From NCBI GenBank assembly GCA_043788645.1, contig JAYVTS010000411.1, positions 1 through 18,032 of the forward strand: a stretch of DNA of 18,032 bases, given 5' to 3'. The notes beneath the pieces are model-generated. The model was not told the DNA's origin. It did not search any database and was given only the letters and a program-made list of their open reading frames with translations. Position 1 is the stretch's first letter. Every line of letters starts with the position of its first letter. Source of the stretch: CANIZL01 sp043788645 (GTDB lineage Bacteria > Verrucomicrobiota > Verrucomicrobiia > Limisphaerales > UBA9464). Shown in pieces: positions 15,349-18,032 of the stretch. The position numbers and the translations under genes are program-made.

Positions 15349-17949
15349 TTAGGGAGTTGCCACGCGATAGAACCGAGTTGAATTCGTCGTGGTCAGATCC
15401 CGAAATTCGCCGACCTCGGCGGTCGCGTCACCCGGGAACCGCAATAGTTCCGACCAGGGTCCGCTTGCGTCGAGCTGATTCTGGTAAAGTAAGCGATACG
15501 CCCGCCCGCCGACTCGCGGAAATCGCAGCACGGGATTGCCGCCAAAAGGGGACGGAATGACGTCGAGTCGTGGGGCACTCGAGGCTTGCCGATGATCAGT
15601 GCCCGCTAAGAATTCTTCGCGGTTTGAAAAACCGTCACCATCTGAATCGAAATCGCCAGTGACCGGCGTATTTCCGAAATAAGCCCGTTCCCACGCGTCC
15701 GGCAGGCCGTTCCCGTTGAGATCTGTATCCGGTGCAACATCCGATGCCGAGTCAGGTCGTCCGGGTGAGCCATGCACTTCGGCGCTCGCAACCCAGGCAC
15801 TCGGCGTATCGAGTTCAAAGGCCTGCAACGCTTCCGAACGAACCACCATGCTATACCCAGATCCATCCGCTGGCGGCACCCAACGATCATCATAAGTAAA
15901 ATCAAAAACCACCTGCCCCGCCGGATCGGTCAAGAGTAATCGACCGCTGCTATCGTTCAGTTTCCCGATATATTCTCCGGCCACGATGCCCGGGGTCCCG
16001 TATCGAGCGGTGAAGCCTTTGGCGTTCCTCACCAAGAGGAATCGTGCCTGGGGCGCCAATCGGATCACGGGGTTGGTCGCCGCGAAACTAAACTCCACAT
16101 CGCCCGTCAAGTGGAATCCAGTTAAATCCAGGGCCGCTCTCGCGGTGTTTTTAAATTCCAAGAATTCGAAATCATCGGCCTGGCGCGAAGAATTTCCGCC
16201 ATCACCCAAAGGATGAAAGTGAACCTCCGTCAGCGAGAGCGGTGGTTGATTCGTCAACCAAGTGCGGGCGGTCGGTCCCGACCACGGCGTGGTGCTCGCT
16301 GGACCGCCGGTTTGGCGGCGTAAGGAGTCCAGGGTTCGAGCGATCACCCGCACCGTGCTGGAGACCTGGAAGGGTCCGCTATATTGGATTGCGCTGGGCG
16401 AATGATTGCTGACTCCAATTGCCCGCGGATCCGATCCGTCCAAGGTATACCAGATGACCGCATTCGTGGTCGGATTCGGCCCAAACGACAGGGTGATCCG
16501 TTCTTCGGGACGCACCAAGCCCGAGGGCCGACTGGCCACCGGCGGTTGGGCCAGTTGTCGATCAATAAAATCTAAACGATTTGAAACCCAGCGTTTCATT
16601 GCCTCCAACTCACCCTGATAACCTCCAAACCGACGGCTGATCTTCCACTTTTGAAGGTCCCGTTTCTCGGCCTGCCGAATTTGATTCGCTAGCTGGTCCA
16701 TGAGCGACCCCGTGTACGTATTCGCCAGTTGGTTCGTTCGCAACTGTTGGAAACGATCAACCCACCGTTGCCACGCTTCGACATCCTTAAACATCGCGCC
16801 CAGCCAGCCGGTAAAAAACGGACCTGCTAACCACGCCCGGGGATTCGCATCTCGACCATCCGTGGAGCCCAAAGCACGATCAAAATCCCAGTGCGGTCCG
16901 AAAATCAGTTTGCCGTTTCTGGGCTTATAGAAATAGGCGCTCAATACCAGTGCATCGACGTTGCCCGAAAGCGTTTCTATAATGTGATAGTCGATGGCCT
17001 TGTTCACGTCGATGAACGCCTCGTATCCGTTGGTCGGATTGTGGAGTAAGGTCGGCCCTAAGCCTCGGTTCATCGCGTTGAGATAATCCGTGAGGTACTT
17101 CTTCTGCGGAGCTCGAGCTGCTTGCTTGAGTTCTTTTTCCTTGGGTGAAATCAAAGCGATGGGTTGTCCCCCAGCCGATAGCCCGGAATCGCCGGGGTCC
17201 AGCCGATCTATCTTCATCAAATAGGGGCCGGTCACATCCGGCAGAGTGTTATCTTCCGGTTGCAATTTGGGCGAGGGAACCCGTTGGTTTCCAATCGTGA
17301 TTTTTTCCTCAAGAACGTACAGGCCCGCATATTGATTGGTCGCCAACGGGCCGGCTCGATTGATAAACACTTCTACAAATCGTGTCCGCGGTGCATACTC
17401 ACCAATGGCTTCCGCCAGGCGAAAAATAAAGGGGTTATGGATACAGACCGGTTCAAAATCATCCGGTGCGTATAAGACCCATTCCGATTCCGCCGGCATT
17501 CCCAGGGGGGAGAGTTCCTGGTCTTGTTCGAAATCATCCGTCCATTGGATCGCGTATTGCTTTTTCGAGAGCGAGGCACTGCTGGAACCTCGGATTTTCA
17601 TCCCCCCGCGAGTCTGCAACTCCGGCAGATTCGTTACGGTTGCGACCCCATGGTGTGTTTCAAACAGGGCGAAATGGACGGGTAAATTTCCCGATTCAGA
17701 AATCTGCTTGCCGTAGGTATTGATGACCAAAAGCGGTAGATCCGAACGAAATTGGTTGATATTGGGATTGAGGACGTGCCGAAGAGGAACTCCGGCCGCA
17801 TTGGTCGCAAACGGCTCGCCCAACAGCGTCGGAGTCAGCCACGTATACGTTTCGCTATGAACCGGTCCAGGAAAATAGTTCGTACGAAATGCCCGCGCCC
17901 GAACAATTACGGCGTTGGTCTGGTTGAGGGTCAAAGGCTCTGTATAGTC
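15349..17949 (-). CDS. CotH-kinase/lamin-tail surface protein, 5'-truncated
   Basis: This is the C-terminal part (about 866 codons) of a large surface or secreted protein. It opens abruptly inside a chitobiase-C-like unit (YTEPLTLNQTNAVIVRARAF). A CotH kinase domain follows (about residues 66-460 counted from TTG 17934), with RGSSS at 115-119, GLYVLEEKI at 204-212, ETLSGNVDAL at 320-329 and the catalytic HWDFDRALG at 348-356. Next come a second chitobiase-C-like unit, a lamin-tail beta domain (about 560-700), thrombospondin-type-3-like calcium repeats (DTDLNGNGLPDAWE, then DFDSDGDGFSNREEF) and a C-terminal beta domain ending FYRVATP. There is no signal peptide or credible start: upstream of YTEP an in-frame TAG (17950-17952) begins AT-rich DNA. 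TTG 17934 is the only near start. The gene is probably disrupted, although no frameshift is seen in the remaining frame. Confidence 0.88.
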   Translation of the reverse strand, partial: DYTEPLTLNQTNAVIVRARAFRTNYFPGPVHSETYTWLTPTLLGEPFATNAAGVPLRHVLNPNINQFRSDLPLLVINTYGKQISESGNLPVHFALFETHHGVATVTNLPELQTRGGMKIRGSSSASLSKKQYAIQWTDDFEQDQELSPLGMPAESEWVLYAPDDFEPVCIHNPFIFRLAEAIGEYAPRTRFVEVFINRAGPLATNQYAGLYVLEEKITIGNQRVPSPKLQPEDNTLPDVTGPYLMKIDRLDPGDSGLSAGGQPIALISPKEKELKQAARAPQKKYLTDYLNAMNRGLGPTLLHNPTNGYEAFIDVNKAIDYHIIETLSGNVDALVLSAYFYKPRNGKLIFGPHWDFDRALGSTDGRDANPRAWLAGPFFTGWLGAMFKDVEAWQRWVDRFQQLRTNQLANTYTGSLMDQLANQIRQAEKRDLQKWKISRRFGGYQGELEAMKRWVSNRLDFIDRQLAQPPVASRPSGLVRPEERITLSFGPNPTTNAVIWYTLDGSDPRAIGVSNHSPSAIQYSGPFQVSSTVRVIARTLDSLRRQTGGPASTTPWSGPTARTWLTNQPPLSLTEVHFHPLGDGGNSSRQADDFEFLEFKNTARAALDLTGFHLTGDVEFSFAATNPVIRLAPQARFLLVRNAKGFTARYGTPGIVAGEYIGKLNDSSGRLLLTDPAGQVVFDFTYDDRWVPPADGSGYSMVVRSEALQAFELDTPSAWVASAEVHGSPGRPDSASDVAPDTDLNGNGLPDAWERAYFGNTPVTGDFDSDGDGFSNREEFLAGTDHRQASSAPRLDVIPSPFGGNPVLRFPRVGGRAYRLLYQNQLDASGPWSELLRFPGDATAEVGEFRDLTTTNSTRFYRVATP

Positions 17950-18032
17950 CTAAAACAAGCGCATAAATTATAACTAATTATCTACTACCTCGATAGATAA
18001 TTGTATTTTGTATATAATTAGCCATATCGCTC
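17950..18032. mobile_element. AT-rich segment abutting the broken CotH gene; possible insertion end
   Basis: Composition changes sharply from the roughly 55% GC of the gene to strongly AT-rich DNA within a few bases of 17950. The segment contains a perfect 9-bp inverted repeat, AATTATCTA (17976-17984) with TAGATAATT (17994-18002), and CTAATTAT (17974-17981) with ATAATTAG (18014-18021). On the minus strand short frames run in from the window edge and stop within this segment, so a gene tail could lie here. No known insertion-sequence end was recognised. Confidence 0.35.

Overview
The window looks like a chromosome segment of a free-living Verrucomicrobiota bacterium (Pedosphaera/Limisphaera-like). 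This is inferred from protein style and is not proven. The pointers are a pair of DUF5009/HGSNAT-like membrane acetyltransferases, a very large sensor kinase with discoidin-like and OB-like repeats, a CotH-kinase/lamin-tail/Ca-repeat surface protein, and intergenic repeats built on CCGCGGAT words. No rRNA, tRNA or CRISPR array was seen.

Layout. Positions 1-829 hold no convincing gene. Positions 222-722 carry about 3.4 copies of a 149-bp tandem repeat whose units fold back on themselves and carry 7-mers phased every 10 bp. Positions 830-3253 are two tandem DUF5009 paralogues. Positions 3298-4395 encode a BioD-like P-loop plus DRTGG protein without a phosphotransacetylase domain. Positions 4609-8697 encode a membrane histidine kinase of about 1362 residues. 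Positions 8794-9318 encode an exported VOC-fold protein. These genes are on the plus strand.

From 9526 to 13950 everything is on the minus strand: a small exported Gly-rich protein, then a 530-bp GC-rich hairpin-filled spacer, then (reading in the direction of transcription, from 13950 down) a four-gene type II polyketide/fatty-acid-like operon. Its genes are a ketosynthase with an intact Cys-His-His triad, a degenerate ketosynthase resembling a chain-length factor that overlaps the first by GTGA, a FabG-type ketoreductase and an acyl carrier protein. Together they could load, elongate and reduce a chain on the ACP, but no dehydratase, acyltransferase, cyclase or phosphopantetheinyl transferase is encoded here. 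The operon is divergent from an alanine dehydrogenase (14183-15304) across a 232-bp spacer containing an 11-bp hairpin.

The right end is a minus-strand CotH-kinase/lamin-tail protein that converges on ald. Its 5' part is missing: in-frame coding similarity stops at about 17949, at a TAG, where composition switches abruptly to very AT-rich DNA up to the window edge. This looks like an insertion or rearrangement junction.

The strongest candidates for something new are the minimal KS-CLF-KR-ACP operon, the helically phased repeat array, and the truncated CotH gene with its AT-rich junction.
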